Assembly (NCBI RefSeq): GCF_036245865.1
Contig: NZ_BTTW01000004.1
Span: 496,001-560,000, forward strand
Source of the DNA: Corallococcus caeni
GTDB taxonomy: Bacteria > Myxococcota > Myxococcia > Myxococcales > Myxococcaceae
DNA: 64,000 bases
Direction: 5' to 3'
The position numbers and the translations under genes were made by a program. This document shows, one piece after another, positions 46,703 to 55,171 of this stretch (position 1 is its first letter; each line of letters starts with the position of its first letter). The notes under the pieces are model-generated. The model was not told where the DNA came from and made no database searches. It worked only from the letters and a program-made list of their open reading frames with translations.

Positions 46703-48031
46703 ATGGAAGGCCGACTGCTTCTGAAGAACTGCGCCGTGTTCCGTGCGGACGGTCGCGTCCGCCACGGCATGGCTGTCGTCGTGGAAGAGGGCATCATCCG
46801 CCGCGTCGCCCCGGACGCCGAGGTGCCCGTGCTCCCCGGTGACTGGGAGGTCGCCTGTCGCGGCCGGCTCGTCGCTCCTGGCCTCGTGGACTGTCACTCG
46901 CACCTGGTCAACGGGCAGCTCCTGCCCCCCAATGGCGACTTCCTCCTGCGCCAGCCCCGCTCGCGCCTGGAGCGCATGCGCGGCGTGGCCAACCTCCTCA
47001 CCGCCGAGGACGTGGAGATCCTCACCCGCTTCGCCGCCGCCCGTGCGCTGCTCGATGGCGTCTCCCTCGTCGTCGACCACCTGTCGTGCCCTGGCGACGT
47101 CGCTGGCGGCCTGGAGGCCCAGGCCCGCGCCGCGAACGCGCTGGGCATCCGCCTCGTCGTGTCCCACTCCACGCACAGCCTGGATGGCGCCTCCGTCGCT
47201 GACGCTCAAGCGGATGCCAACGCCGACTTCGTCCGCCGCTACCGCGAACACCCCCGCGTCCGTGGCGCCCTGGGCTTCCATGCGTCCTACACCTGCGAGG
47301 ACGCCCTCCTGTCCCGCATCGCGCGGCTGCGCGAGGAACTGAACGCCTCCGTCGTCTTCCACCTCGCGGAGAACGAGGACGACCTCTCCACCACCTACGC
47401 CACGCACGGCCGCCGCGTCGTTCCCCGCCTGGATGCGCTGGGCCTCCTGGGCCCCCACGCCATCGCCGGCTACCCCCGCGCCGTCGAGCGCTCCGAGGCC
47501 GAACGGCTGGCCGCCTCCGGCACCTTCATCGCCCTCACGCCCCGCGCCACCCGCTCCATGGACCGCGCGGCCGAGTCCGCCGATGGCGCGCTGTCCAGCC
47601 TCCACCTCGTGGGCCTGGGCACCGGCGGCCATGGCACCCTCCAGGAGGAGCTCGCCGGGGCGCTCGTCAGCATGCTGTCCCTGGCGCGCTCCGGGCGCAT
47701 GCCGGACCTGGATGACTCGCTGGCGCACCTGTTCGTCAGCGGCCCCGCGGAGCTGTGCACCCGCCTGTACGGCAAGCCTTCGGGCGGGGTGGACGAGGGG
47801 AGCGTCGCGGACCTCGTCGTCTACGATGCCATCCCCGCCGCCGACCCGGAGACGGGCTACTCGCCCTTCCTCCTGGGCCAGCTCGTCGCCGCCCGCGTGG
47901 CGTGGACCATCGTCGATGGCCGCGTCTGCGTCCGTGAGGGACAACTGCTCGGCAGCGACTACGTGGACCTGGCCCGCGACGCCGCCTCCGCGCTCGCCCG
48001 CGTCTGGTCCCGCGCACGGCTGGGTTCGTAG
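46703..48031 (+). CDS. Divergent metal-dependent amidohydrolase (SsnA/TrzN-like family)
   Basis: This 442-residue protein has the amidohydrolase layout: an N-terminal beta-sandwich part, the barrel entry VDCHSHL with metal-ligand pair His65/His67, then GFHASYTCED and HLAENEDD, and a C-terminal sandwich return (VADLVVYD). Relatives include SsnA, guanine deaminase and chlorohydrolases. Two key positions appear changed: the HC(V) motif after the HxAE block reads AIAGYPRAV, and the GTDG motif that normally carries the metal-binding/catalytic Asp reads GTGGHG. The enzyme may have changed chemistry or lost it. It begins the right flank of the accessory patch, with core-like codon use. Start ATG 46703. 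Confidence 0.75.
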   Translation: MEGRLLLKNCAVFRADGRVRHGMAVVVEEGIIRRVAPDAEVPVLPGDWEVACRGRLVAPGLVDCHSHLVNGQLLPPNGDFLLRQPRSRLERMRGVANLLTAEDVEILTRFAAARALLDGVSLVVDHLSCPGDVAGGLEAQARAANALGIRLVVSHSTHSLDGASVADAQADANADFVRRYREHPRVRGALGFHASYTCEDALLSRIARLREELNASVVFHLAENEDDLSTTYATHGRRVVPRLDALGLLGPHAIAGYPRAVERSEAERLAASGTFIALTPRATRSMDRAAESADGALSSLHLVGLGTGGHGTLQEELAGALVSMLSLARSGRMPDLDDSLAHLFVSGPAELCTRLYGKPSGGVDEGSVADLVVYDAIPAADPETGYSPFLLGQLVAARVAWTIVDGRVCVREGQLLGSDYVDLARDAASALARVWSRARLGS

Positions 48032-48045
48032 GGTAGAAGGGGCGC

Positions 48046-49032
48046 GTGAGTGCCCTGCCTTCCCATCTCGTGGACCTGCTGCGCGCTTCCCGCGCCCGCC
48101 GGGGTCCGCTGCTCTCGGACTCCGCCACCTCCGCGTTCCGCCTCCTGAACGGCGCCGCGGATGGCGTGCCCGAAGTGACGGCGGACGTCTTTGGCGACGT
48201 CGTCGTGGTCAGCCTCTACCGCGACCTGACCGACTCGGAAGAGGCCACGCTGCTCGATGCCGCCGTCTCCGCGTGGACGCCTCGCAGTGTCTACTTGAAG
48301 CGCCGTCCCCGGGAGGCGCGCGTGCTCGCCAACGTTGCGAAGGACGCGCTGGCTCCGGAGTCCGCGGCTCGCGGTGAACCCGTGGAGGACTTCGTCGCGA
48401 AGGAGAACGGCTTGTCCTTCCACATCCGCCCGGGACAGGGCCTCTCCGTGGGCCTCTACCTGGACATGCGCGACACCCGCGCCTGGCTCCAGGCCCAGGC
48501 CTCCGGTCTCACCGTCCTCAACCTCTTCGCGTACACCTGCGCCTTCGGCGTCGCCGCGAGCGCCGGGGGCGCGAAGCGCGTGCTCAACATGGACGCCAGC
48601 CGCCGCGTGCTCGAGTGGGGCGAGGAAAACGCGCGTCTCAACGGTCAATCCGTGGACCGCTACGACTACGTGGCTGGCGATGTCTTCGATTGGCTCGGAC
48701 GGCTGGCGAAGAAGGGGGAGAGCTTCGACGTCGTGGTCGCGGACCCTCCTTCGTTCTCCACCACGAAGACGACGCGCTTCTCCGCCGCTCGCGACTACGC
48801 CCGGCTGGCCGAGGCCGCAGCGAAGGTGGTGGCTCCCAGGGGCCGCCTGGTCGCCTGCTGCAACTTGGCGGGACTGCCCTCGCGCCGGTTCGAAGCGATG
48901 GTGCTGGAGGGCGTGACGCGGGCGGGCAGGGTGGGGAAGACAGCGGGGTCGCTCGGTCCCTCGGGGCTCGACTTTCCAACACCTCCGGGGGAGGAACCGG
49001 CGCTCAAGGTGCACGTCGTCCAACTTCGTTAG
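48046..49032 (+). CDS. Class I SAM-dependent methyltransferase, RlmI-like
   Basis: This 328-residue protein has the fold of the RlmI/RlmK group of 23S rRNA cytosine-C5 methyltransferases: VLNLFAYTCAFGVAASAGGA (SAM loop), NMDASRRVLEWGEENARLNG and the catalytic-region motif VVADPPSFSTTK. The N-terminal about 120 residues form a lead-in domain similar to the middle domain of RlmI, but the PUA domain that RlmI carries first is missing. It likely methylates rRNA; the exact base is not deducible. Start GTG 48046 follows AGAAGGGG and lies 15 bases after the amidohydrolase stop. Confidence 0.8.
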   Translation: MSALPSHLVDLLRASRARRGPLLSDSATSAFRLLNGAADGVPEVTADVFGDVVVVSLYRDLTDSEEATLLDAAVSAWTPRSVYLKRRPREARVLANVAKDALAPESAARGEPVEDFVAKENGLSFHIRPGQGLSVGLYLDMRDTRAWLQAQASGLTVLNLFAYTCAFGVAASAGGAKRVLNMDASRRVLEWGEENARLNGQSVDRYDYVAGDVFDWLGRLAKKGESFDVVVADPPSFSTTKTTRFSAARDYARLAEAAAKVVAPRGRLVACCNLAGLPSRRFEAMVLEGVTRAGRVGKTAGSLGPSGLDFPTPPGEEPALKVHVVQLR

Positions 49033-49065
49033 CGCCTCCGGGTAGGGCGCGGCTAGATTGCCTCC

Positions 49066-50286
49066 ATGGCTCCCGCCGCCTCCTCGCCCCCGCGCGACGC
49101 GTTCCGCTTCGGCAACTACCGGCTCATCGACCGGATTGCCGTGGGGGGCATGGCGGAGATCTTCCTCGCGCACCAGGTGGATGCCAGCGGTGACGAGACG
49201 CCCATCGTCATCAAGCGCATCCGTCCGCATCTGTCCAAGCACGCGGCCTTCGTGAAGATGTTCCTCAACGAGGCGCGGCTGGCCGCCCAGCTCAACCACC
49301 CCAACATCGTGCAGATCCACGACCTGGGGAAGATCGTCGACAGCTACTTCATCGCCATGGAGTACGTGTCCGGCCGCGACATGCGCCGCGTCGTGCCCAA
49401 GGCCGAGTCCATGGGGATTCCCTTCCCCATGGTGTACGCGCTCAAGATTGCCTCCTGCGTCTGCGCGGGCCTGCACTACGCGCACACGAAGAAGGACCGC
49501 TACGGCAACCCGCTCAACATCGTCCACCGCGACGTGACGCCGGAGAACATCATCGTCGCGTTCGACGGCTCGGTGAAGGTGCTCGACTTCGGCATCGCCA
49601 AGGCCGCCAACCAGGTGGAGGAGACGCGCTCGGGCGAAATCAAGGGCAAGCTCAGCTACCTCTCCCCGGAGCAGTGCCTGGGCCGGCCGCTGGACTGCCG
49701 CAGCGACATCTTCTCGCTGGGCACCGTCCTCTACGAGTGGCTCACCGGCTTCAAGCTCTTCACCGGCGACTCCGACGTCGCCGTCATGCGCAGCATCACC
49801 GAGGCGAAGATCTACGCGCCGTCGTACTTCCGCGAGGACCTGCCGGAGCGCGTGGAGGCCATCCTGATGCGCGCGCTCGCCCGGGACCGCGAGCGCCGCT
49901 ACCAGACGGCGCTGGACATGCAGCGCGACCTGGACGCCTTCCTGGACGCGTATGACTTCACCCCCACGCCGCTGCATCTGGCCAACTTCGTCAAGCAGCT
50001 CTTCGAGGACGAGCGTCCGCAGGAGCTGAAGCGGCTGTCCACGCGCCAGTCGTCCGCGCCCACGTCGGAGGTGGCGCTGGAGCTGGCGGAGGTGGTGGCG
50101 TCGGTGGAGGGCCCGCCCACGGAGGCCATGCGCCTGGACGAGGGCTCCGCCACCGAGCCTCGCCTGCTCGCGCTGCCGTTGGACCCCGCGCTGTACGAGA
50201 AGCTGGAGGCCCAGGCCCGGAAGGCGAACGTGTCCCTGGCGAAGCTCGCGGCGGATGTGCTGGAGGGATGGCTGAAGACGCGCTGA
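49066..50286 (+). CDS. Ser/Thr protein kinase with C-terminal ribbon-helix-helix-like segment
   Basis: This 406-residue protein has a Hanks-type kinase domain at about residues 12-285: Gly loop VGGMAEIFLA, Lys in VIKRIRP, catalytic loop HRDVTPENII (HRD with the usual LK replaced by VT), DFG in LDFGIAKAA, and an APE-like LSPEQCLG. There is no membrane helix or sensor domain. The last about 45 residues (LDPALYEKLEAQARKANVSL, then AKLAADVLEGWL) look like a ribbon-helix-helix of the Arc/CopG type. That would make it a cytosolic kinase able to dimerise on DNA or on a partner. The linker of about 70 residues is Ser/Glu-rich. Start ATG 49066 is kept because MAPAASSPPRDAF leads straight into the kinase. 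Confidence 0.9.
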   Translation: MAPAASSPPRDAFRFGNYRLIDRIAVGGMAEIFLAHQVDASGDETPIVIKRIRPHLSKHAAFVKMFLNEARLAAQLNHPNIVQIHDLGKIVDSYFIAMEYVSGRDMRRVVPKAESMGIPFPMVYALKIASCVCAGLHYAHTKKDRYGNPLNIVHRDVTPENIIVAFDGSVKVLDFGIAKAANQVEETRSGEIKGKLSYLSPEQCLGRPLDCRSDIFSLGTVLYEWLTGFKLFTGDSDVAVMRSITEAKIYAPSYFREDLPERVEAILMRALARDRERRYQTALDMQRDLDAFLDAYDFTPTPLHLANFVKQLFEDERPQELKRLSTRQSSAPTSEVALELAEVVASVEGPPTEAMRLDEGSATEPRLLALPLDPALYEKLEAQARKANVSLAKLAADVLEGWLKTR

Positions 50287-50311
50287 CCCGCGTGTCCTTG
50301 GTTGCCGCACC

Positions 50312-51109
50312 ATGCCCCGGCTGAAGCTGACGCTCGAATACGAAGGCACCCGGTACGTGGGCTGGCAGGTGCAGCCCAATGGCCCGTCCATCCAGTCCAC
50401 GCTCCAGGACGCGCTCCAGAAGCTCCTGGGGGAGCGCGTGTTCGTGGCCTCCGCCGGCCGAACCGACGCGGGTGTGCATGCGACGGGGCAGGTGGCCTGC
50501 TTCGACTCGCCGCGCGTGCTGCCGATGAAGGCATACACGATGGGGCTCAATGGCATCCTTCCGCCGGACATCGCGGTGGTGTCCGCGGAGGAGGTGGCGG
50601 CGGAGTTCGACCCGCGCCGCTGGTCGCGCGGCAAGCGCTACCGCTACCGGCTGAGCAACCGGCGCACGCGGTCGCCGCTCCTGCGCACGACGCACTGGGA
50701 GGTGTTCGCCCCGCTGGACGTGGAGGCCATGCGCCGCGCGTCGCAGGCGCTGCTGGGCCGGCACGACTTCTCCGCGTTCCGCGCCGCCGACTGCCAGGCG
50801 AAGCACGCGGTGCGCGAAATCCGGCAGGTGCGCGTGGAGGGCACGTCCGGCGACACCGTGGCCGTCGTGGTGGAGGGCACCGCGTTCCTCAAGCACATGG
50901 TGCGCAACCTGGTGGGCACGCTGGTGGAGGTGGGCAAGGGCCGCCGCCCCGAGGCCTGGGTGGCGGAGGTGCTGGCCTCGCGCGAGCGCAAGCTGGCCGG
51001 GGCCACCGCGCCTCCGCAGGGGCTGGTGCTGGAGGAGGTCTTCTACGGCGACGGCCCGCCTCCTCGCTCGTTGGGGGACGCGGCTGTCGGGGAAGAGGAC
51101 GAAGGGTGA
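50312..51109 (+). CDS. truA: tRNA pseudouridine synthase A
   Basis: This 265-residue enzyme matches TruA: MPRLKLTLEYEGTRYVGWQ at the start, catalytic Asp in SAGRTDAGVHATGQV, and the late motif FLKHMVRNLVGTLVEVGKG. It makes pseudouridine at positions 38-40 of the tRNA anticodon stem. The length is normal for bacterial TruA, with a short acidic tail. It follows the kinase by 25 bases and precedes a membrane-protein gene by 22, so the three are probably co-transcribed. Confidence 0.95.
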   Translation: MPRLKLTLEYEGTRYVGWQVQPNGPSIQSTLQDALQKLLGERVFVASAGRTDAGVHATGQVACFDSPRVLPMKAYTMGLNGILPPDIAVVSAEEVAAEFDPRRWSRGKRYRYRLSNRRTRSPLLRTTHWEVFAPLDVEAMRRASQALLGRHDFSAFRAADCQAKHAVREIRQVRVEGTSGDTVAVVVEGTAFLKHMVRNLVGTLVEVGKGRRPEAWVAEVLASRERKLAGATAPPQGLVLEEVFYGDGPPPRSLGDAAVGEEDEG

Positions 51110-51131
51110 GAGTGCGCTAGGCTTTGGGGCC

Positions 51132-51767
51132 GTGAGCTCCAAACCCGGTGTCCTCGAGCCCCTGCGCGTCCGCGTCCGCCGCTTCCAGTTCATCGTCGGA
51201 CTGGGCTTCCTGTCGCTGGTGCTGGGGGCCATGCTCAGCGTGTCGCTGGTGCTGCGCCTGCACTCGCGGGTGAACGCGCTGCCCTCCGACTTCCTGCGCA
51301 TCCCGGTGGCGGTGGTGCTGGAGGACCTGTGGGTGCTCGCGGTGCTGCCGGCGCTCTGCTACGGCGCGGCCCGCATCGTCGCGCTGCGCACGTGGAGCAC
51401 GGCCGTGGGGGCCGCGGTCTCGGGGGGCGTGTTCGTGGTCGCGCTCAACTTCGTGCGCGACGGCCTGGAGGGCCTCACGACGGGGTGGAGCTTCGCGTCG
51501 GGGCTGCGGATCCTGGCCTTCGTGGGCGGCACCCTGCTGAGCGCCCGGGCCATCCGCGCGGGCCGTGCGGCCGCGGAGAAGGGCTCCGCCGCCGCCCAGG
51601 AGAAGGCCGCGGCGCGCAAGTCGGAGTACGACGAGTTCCTCAAGGCTGCGGAAGCCGGAGGCGCGCGGCTGGAGCAGCGCGAGGGTGGCGCCGCCGCCGA
51701 AGCACCTGCCGCTCCCGAGGGAACGGCTTCCTCCCCGAGCGACGTGACGAAGACGCCCGCGGCTTGA
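51132..51767 (+). CDS. Membrane protein of unknown function
   Basis: This 211-residue protein has four membrane helices in its first 145 residues (FIVGLGFLSLVLGAMLSVSL, IPVAVVLEDLWVLAVLPALC, STAVGAAVSGGVFVVALNFV and GLRILAFVGGTLLSARAIRA), followed by a cytoplasmic Ala/Glu-rich, probably helical tail that becomes low complexity (EAPAAPEGTASSPS). No family is recognised. The start is the GTG at 51132, 22 bases after truA. It ends at a shared hairpin facing the arginine operon. Confidence 0.65.
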   Translation: MSSKPGVLEPLRVRVRRFQFIVGLGFLSLVLGAMLSVSLVLRLHSRVNALPSDFLRIPVAVVLEDLWVLAVLPALCYGAARIVALRTWSTAVGAAVSGGVFVVALNFVRDGLEGLTTGWSFASGLRILAFVGGTLLSARAIRAGRAAAEKGSAAAQEKAAARKSEYDEFLKAAEAGGARLEQREGGAAAEAPAAPEGTASSPSDVTKTPAA

Positions 51768-51798
51768 GGCGGCTCCGGCTCCGTGCCGAAGCCGCCTC
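51766..51798. terminator. Hairpin between convergent genes
   Basis: GAGGCGGCT (51766-51774) pairs perfectly with AGCCGCCTC (51790-51798), and inner bases extend the stem with one mismatch. It sits in the 43-base gap between the membrane-protein gene and the end of argC and could stop both transcripts. No T-run follows. Confidence 0.45.
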
Positions 51799-51810
51799 GC
51801 GTTCAACGTC

Positions 51811-52881
51811 CTACGGGTAGCAGGCCGCCTGGCGCAGGCCGGTGTCCTCGGGGAAGCCGAGGGCCACGTTGAAGTTCTGCACCGCCTGCCCGGCCATGCC
51901 CTTCACCAGGTTGTCCAGCGCCGCCATCACCGCCACGGAGCGGCCCTTCGTCGCCACGGAGATGTCGCAGAAGTTGCTGCCCGTGACGGCCGCCACCCGC
52001 GGCGTGCCCTCCACGATGCGCACGAACTTCGAGCCCTCGTAGTAGCGGCGGTACTTCTCCGTCAGCGACTGCGTCACCACCGCGCCGCCGTGCTCCGGCC
52101 ACTCGAACTGCACCGTGGCGAAGATGCCGCGCACCATGGGCGCCGAGTGCGGCACGAAGGCCAGCCGGTGCCGCTGCGCCCCGTGCGCCACCAGCATCAC
52201 CTCCACCTCCGCCTCGTGCTGGTGCTCCAGCGGCTTGTACGCGCGGAAGTCGTGCGCGCGCGTCGGGTGGTGCGTGCCCTCGCCCGGCAGCGAGCCGGAG
52301 CCGGACGAGCCCGTCACGCCCGACACCGCCAGCAGGCCCAGCCCCGGCGTGGCCGCGATGGGCAGGAGCGCCAGCTGCACCGCCGTCGCGAAGCAGCCCG
52401 GGTTGGCGATGCGCTTCGCCGTCTTCACCTGCTCACGCTTCCACTCCGTGAGGCCGTAGGTGAACGTGCCCAGCAGGTCCGGGGACGGGTGCGGCCGGCC
52501 GTAGGCGCCCGCGTACCGGCCCGGGTGGTCCAGGCGGAAGTCGGACGACAGGTCCACCAGCAGCATCCGGTCCGCGATCCCCGCGTCCGCCCACTGCTTC
52601 TCCAGCCCGGCGAACTGCGACGCCAGGTCCCCGTGCCCCAGCGCGCTGAACACCACCGGGCGCGGCGAGTCCGCGAGCCAGCGCCAGTCCGGCTCCGGTT
52701 CGAAGCGGCCGTCCACCAGCCCGCGCAGGTGCGGGTGCACCTTGTGGATGGGCGCGCCCGCGTGGTGCCGCGACACCACGCGGATGCCGGCGTTGCCGGG
52801 GTGGCCCGCGAGCAGCCGCAGCAGCTCGCCTCCGCCGAAACCGGAGGCCCCCAGGATGTAGATGTGCGCAGGCGACGTCAT
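51811..52881 (-). CDS. argC: N-acetyl-gamma-glutamyl-phosphate reductase
   Basis: This 356-residue enzyme has the NADP-binding start YILGASGFGGGELLRLL and the catalytic Cys in IANPGCFATAVQLAL, followed by the SGVTGSSGSG and HxHxxE-type region (LEHQHEAEVE) of ArgC. It reduces N-acetylglutamyl phosphate to the semialdehyde, the third step of arginine synthesis. It is the last gene of the arginine operon, and its ATG overlaps the stop of the preceding P-loop gene by 4 bases (ATGA), so the two are translated in a coupled way. Confidence 0.95.
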   Translation of the reverse strand: MTSPAHIYILGASGFGGGELLRLLAGHPGNAGIRVVSRHHAGAPIHKVHPHLRGLVDGRFEPEPDWRWLADSPRPVVFSALGHGDLASQFAGLEKQWADAGIADRMLLVDLSSDFRLDHPGRYAGAYGRPHPSPDLLGTFTYGLTEWKREQVKTAKRIANPGCFATAVQLALLPIAATPGLGLLAVSGVTGSSGSGSLPGEGTHHPTRAHDFRAYKPLEHQHEAEVEVMLVAHGAQRHRLAFVPHSAPMVRGIFATVQFEWPEHGGAVVTQSLTEKYRRYYEGSKFVRIVEGTPRVAAVTGSNFCDISVATKGRSVAVMAALDNLVKGMAGQAVQNFNVALGFPEDTGLRQAACYP

Positions 52882-53939
52882 GACTTCCTCCCCGCACCCA
52901 GCTTGGGCGCGAGCTTCTCCACGATGAGATTCCCCAGGGCGTTCGGATCCGCGCGCGCGTTGCGAGCGGGCAGCCCCACCACCTGCTCCACGAAGCGCAC
53001 GCCCACCGCGTTGTCCGTGGCGGGCCCGGCCACCATGTCCATCTCGATGCCGTACACCTCGCGCAGGTGCCGCACGCCGCCGGCCGCGCCCACCGGGTCG
53101 TTCGCGCACAGGATGAACGCGCCGCCCAGAGCCTTGAGCTCCGGGTCCGCCAGGATGGCCTGCACGCCGTACTCACCCATGATGCCGTCGCCCGTCTCCG
53201 CGACGATGACGTCCACCTCCTGGGCCGCCATCTCCGAGAAGACGATGCGCGCCACCTTGGACGCCGTGCGCGCCCCGGTGCACACGACGCCCGCGTCGGT
53301 GAAGTCCATCACCACGTCCGCGCCGCTGTCCTGCATGGACAGCGTGTCGCGCATCAGCGACACGCCGGTGAGCTTCGCACCGCCCACGCGGTAGCCCGCC
53401 TGGGAGAGCTTGCGCACGACGACGCTGGCCGCGTACGTCTTGCCCGCGTTCATGCAGGTGCCCACCACGTACACCACCGGGCACGTCACCGCCCTCGCCG
53501 TGCCCTTGAGCGCGCCGGTGGAGATGTGCGCGTGCTGGCCCGCGCGCGACTGGAACTCCGGGAAGGTGAGGACCTGGCCCAGCACCTCCGCCTCGAACGG
53601 CGGCCCCACGCCCGGGTTGTGCGACGTGCACTTCCCGATGACGCCGCCCATGTTGAGGATGTTGAGCTTGTCGCCCACCGTGACGGACGCGGGCACCACG
53701 CCCTCGTAGCCGTGCAGGGCGTTGCGGTGGCCCAGCGCGCCCACGACGATGTCGCCCGCGTGGAGCGTGACGAGCCGGCCGTTCACGTCCTCCAACTGGT
53801 TGTAGACGCTCTTCTCCCCGTGGATGCGCACCGCGATGACGGCGCCTTCCTCGCACCGCACTTCATCCGTGAGGTGCACCGTGCGCCCCACCTGGAGGTT
53901 GCGCGTGACACTGCCCACCTTGTCGACGTGGATCTTCAT
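52878..53939 (-). CDS. P-loop protein of unknown function embedded in the arginine operon
   Basis: This 353-residue protein has a beta-rich N-terminal domain (about 1-150, with MKIHVDKVGSVTRNLQVG and VYNQLEDVNGRLVTLHAGDI) and a P-loop domain with Walker A GTCMNAGKT at 160-168, followed by KLSQAGYRVGGAKLTGV and an acidic DVIVAETGDGIMGEYG stretch. The Walker region resembles MobB/DUF1611-type GTP- or ATP-binding proteins, but I cannot assign a family with certainty. It lies 4 bases after argG and overlaps argC by 4 bases, so it is made with the pathway enzymes. None of the standard arginine enzymes missing from the operon (acetyl transfer to glutamate, acetylornithine transaminase) looks like this, so a regulatory, channelling or chaperone role is as likely as catalysis. 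Confidence 0.8.
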   Translation of the reverse strand: MKIHVDKVGSVTRNLQVGRTVHLTDEVRCEEGAVIAVRIHGEKSVYNQLEDVNGRLVTLHAGDIVVGALGHRNALHGYEGVVPASVTVGDKLNILNMGGVIGKCTSHNPGVGPPFEAEVLGQVLTFPEFQSRAGQHAHISTGALKGTARAVTCPVVYVVGTCMNAGKTYAASVVVRKLSQAGYRVGGAKLTGVSLMRDTLSMQDSGADVVMDFTDAGVVCTGARTASKVARIVFSEMAAQEVDVIVAETGDGIMGEYGVQAILADPELKALGGAFILCANDPVGAAGGVRHLREVYGIEMDMVAGPATDNAVGVRFVEQVVGLPARNARADPNALGNLIVEKLAPKLGAGRKS

Positions 53940-53943
53940 GTCG

Positions 53944-55131
53944 TCACTTCGCTTTCTGCGAGAGCATCTGCGCGACGCCGTAGAGCTTGGCGAACCCCGC
54001 CGCTTCCGTCCCCGTCCACAACACGTTGGCCTCTCCGTACGTCGCCACCTTCGCGTCCATCAGCGAGTGCGGCGAACGCACGCCTTCCACGACGTGGGCG
54101 CGCGGGGTGAGCACCAGCTTCACCTCGCCCGTCACGCGGTCCTGCGAGGAGGCGAGGAACGCCTCCAGGTCCTTCACCAGCGGGTCGAAGAAGTGACCCT
54201 CGTGCAAGAGCGACCCGTACAGGTTGCCCACCGTCTCCTTCCAGAAGAGCTGCTTGCCCGACAGCACCAGCTTCTCCAGCTCGCGGTGCGACGCGATGAG
54301 CAGGTGCGCCGCGGGCGCCTCGAAGCCCACGCGGCCCTTGATGCCCAGGATGGTGTCGCCCAGGTGCACGCCCCGGCCAATGCCGTACGGCCGGCCAATG
54401 GCGTTGAGCTTCTCCACCACGTCCACCGCCGACAGCGCCTTGCCGTCGAGCGCCACCGGCACGCCCTTCTCGAAAGAGATGACGAGCGGCAGCGGCTTCA
54501 GGTCGGTCGGGATCTCTCCGCCGGGGAAGGCTGCCTCCGGCAGGGTGCTCCACGAGTCCAGCGTCTCGCGGCCGCCCACGGACGTGCCCCACATGCCCTC
54601 GTTGACGGAGTACGTGCCCGTCTTCGCCGGCAGGTGGAAGCCGCGCTCCGCGAGGAAGGAGATCTCCTGCTGGCGGGAGAGCGCCAGGTCGCGGATGGGG
54701 GTGATCAGCTGCAGCTGCGGCGCGAGCGTGCGGAAGGCCACGTCGAAGCGGACCTGATCATTCCCCGCGCCGGTGCTGCCGTGGGCCACGGCCTGCACGC
54801 CCAGCTTCTCCGCCATGCGCACCGCTTCCACGGCCTGGCAGGCGCGCTCGGCGGAGACGCTCAGCGGGTAGAGCTGGCCGCGCAGCACGTTGCCGGCGAT
54901 GAGGAAGCGCAGGTAGCCCTGGAAGAGGGTGTCGCGCGCGTCCACCGTGTGGTGCGCCACCGCGCCCAGCTTCTGGGACAGGGCCTGGATGCGCTCCAAC
55001 TGCTCGGGCGGGAAGCCGCCCGTGTCCACGGTGACGGTGGTGACGTCCCAGCCCTGCTCGCGCAGGTACACCGTGCAGAAGGCGGTATCGAGGCCGCCTG
55101 AGAACGCCAGCACCACGGACTTCTTGCTCAT
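53944..55131 (-). CDS. argG: Argininosuccinate synthase
   Basis: This 395-residue enzyme starts MSKKSVVLAFSGGLDTAFCT with the PP-loop SGGLDT at 11-16 and has AHGSTGAGNDQVRFDVAF, the citrulline/aspartate-binding signature, followed by PIRDLALSRQQEISFL. It joins citrulline and aspartate using ATP. Many residues around the active site are those of the ArgG family, although SGGLDTAFC differs from the more common SGGLDTSvai. The start at ATG 55131 gives the family N-terminus; the frame is open for 28 more codons upstream that do not look like ArgG. Confidence 0.93.
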   Translation of the reverse strand: MSKKSVVLAFSGGLDTAFCTVYLREQGWDVTTVTVDTGGFPPEQLERIQALSQKLGAVAHHTVDARDTLFQGYLRFLIAGNVLRGQLYPLSVSAERACQAVEAVRMAEKLGVQAVAHGSTGAGNDQVRFDVAFRTLAPQLQLITPIRDLALSRQQEISFLAERGFHLPAKTGTYSVNEGMWGTSVGGRETLDSWSTLPEAAFPGGEIPTDLKPLPLVISFEKGVPVALDGKALSAVDVVEKLNAIGRPYGIGRGVHLGDTILGIKGRVGFEAPAAHLLIASHRELEKLVLSGKQLFWKETVGNLYGSLLHEGHFFDPLVKDLEAFLASSQDRVTGEVKLVLTPRAHVVEGVRSPHSLMDAKVATYGEANVLWTGTEAAGFAKLYGVAQMLSQKAK

Positions 55132-55171
55132 CTTCGGACTCCTGTTGCTGCGAAAGGGGGTGAGGAAGGGT

